Assembly: GCA_049999805.1 (NCBI GenBank) | Contig: JBNGIO010006037.1 | Location: 62,001 to 126,000 of the forward strand | Direction: 5' to 3' | DNA: 64,000 nucleotides | DNA from: Folioceros fuciformis | Lineage: Eukaryota > Anthocerotophyta > Anthocerotopsida > Anthocerotales | Part shown: positions 63,601-64,000 of the stretch, piece after piece | Numbering within the stretch: the stretch's first letter is position 1 | How the letters are laid out: the number at the start of each line of letters is the position of its first letter | Made by a program: the position numbers and the translations under genes | Notes under the pieces: generated by a model | The model's input: only the letters and a program-made list of their open reading frames with translations | Database searches by the model: none | What the model was told of the DNA's origin: nothing

Positions 63601-63987
63601 ATAGCAACCTCCATGTTACAAGGCTGGACCTACTAGGCAAGTGCCACAAGCCACCACCCGCACGGGGCAAGAAACTCAACGGCTGGACTAGACCCCGCAC
63701 ATCAGATGCCGTTGTATATGATCTAGAGACATGTTGTCGAAGAGCTCCAACCGAAGTGCCATCCCTCACAATTTCCTTCTGCAATAACCGCAATCCAAAC
63801 CCATGGCAACAGAATGTCAGAGACAAGAAAGGACTCTGCTGCTACCGGGCAAGCAGGAGGAAAATCAACGAGAGAAAGAGGTGCCAGCTACACGAAAAGC
63901 TCAATCAGAGGACATCGAGCCAGAAAGAAGACTCACGATGAGCCGGCGAAGAGAACATGCCGCTCTGCTGTACCGCCGTGTTGACAT
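60609..63987 (-). CDS. FTSH3: mitochondrial m-AAA protease (FTSH3/FTSH10 type)
   Basis: ATP-dependent zinc metalloprotease of the mitochondrial inner membrane, facing the matrix. It is needed for respiratory complex assembly and protein quality control. The first exon, 63937-63987, encodes a basic presequence ([17 protein letters not shown]) and joins in frame to 63463-63778, then to [15 protein letters not shown] (63375). Two membrane spans follow ([14 protein letters not shown], 63140; [14 protein letters not shown], 62630) with an intermembrane domain between them, then [17 protein letters not shown]. The AAA module has Walker A GPPGTGKT (62155), Walker B IIFIDEID (61995) and the second region of homology with RPGRFDRQ (61810). 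The zinc site HEAGH lies at about 61390. The C-terminal helical part runs to 60609 with [18 protein letters not shown] and [20 protein letters not shown]. Similarity is to plant FTSH3/10, not to the plastid forms. Confidence 0.95.
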
Positions 63988-64000
63988 GAGGTCCACAACC

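Overview
The window is nuclear DNA of a eukaryote: genes are split by short GT-AG introns (mostly about 60-150 bases) and several encoded proteins are plant-specific. The second-largest subunit of RNA polymerases IV/V, a PKDM7-type JmjC demethylase, a type II metacaspase, a serine decarboxylase and a decayed land-plant PPR gene point to a streptophyte, most likely a land plant. A basal-body protein (CCDC61/VFL3 family) implies swimming sperm, and a DNA-PKcs gene, classically described as missing from Arabidopsis, also argues against a flowering plant. I therefore read it as a seedless plant (bryophyte or lycophyte grade); the exact species cannot be called from the sequence. Three runs of N (100, 100 and 400 bases) mark a draft scaffold.

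Layout. 1-13117 (minus): most of a DNA-PKcs gene, with the FAT and kinase end off the left edge. 13252-15190 (minus): a decayed copy of the Pol IV/V second subunit with a large internal deletion. 16369-21248 (plus): the intact Pol IV/V second subunit (NRPD2/NRPE2), with a long N-terminal insertion carrying WG/GW motifs. 21358-21717 (minus): a small coiled-coil protein. 22541-24404 (plus): a calcium-regulated mitochondrial ATP-Mg/phosphate carrier. 26050-28945 (minus): a LAS1-like ribosome-biogenesis protein, divergent from a small coiled-coil gene at 29151-29510. 29738-30420: PPR remains with a 54-base repeat. 30700-31803 (plus): mitochondrial pyruvate dehydrogenase E1 beta. 32420-33911 (minus): type II metacaspase with a polyglutamate linker. 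37239-38786 (minus): serine decarboxylase. 38787-43363: repeat-rich intergenic DNA with a 5S-rRNA-like block. 43364-45406 (plus): diaminopimelate epimerase. 46030-48201 (minus): CCDC61/VFL3-like. 48745-49457 (minus): methionine sulfoxide reductase A. 49892-54735 (minus): JmjN/JmjC/C5HC2/FYRN/FYRC histone demethylase. 55967-59628 (minus): TTC39/IML2-type TPR protein. 60609-63987 (minus): mitochondrial m-AAA FtsH protease (FTSH3/10 type).

There is no operon logic; most genes are housekeeping. Two loci touch genome defence and chromatin (NRPD2 and its decayed twin; the JMJ demethylase) and one touches DNA double-strand-break repair (DNA-PKcs). The most striking point is the Pol IV/V second subunit: between its first conserved N-terminal block and the protrusion it carries a hydrophilic insertion of more than 275 codons with WG/GW motifs resembling the Argonaute-binding platforms known from the Pol V largest subunit and SPT5L. 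An assembly gap falls inside that insertion.
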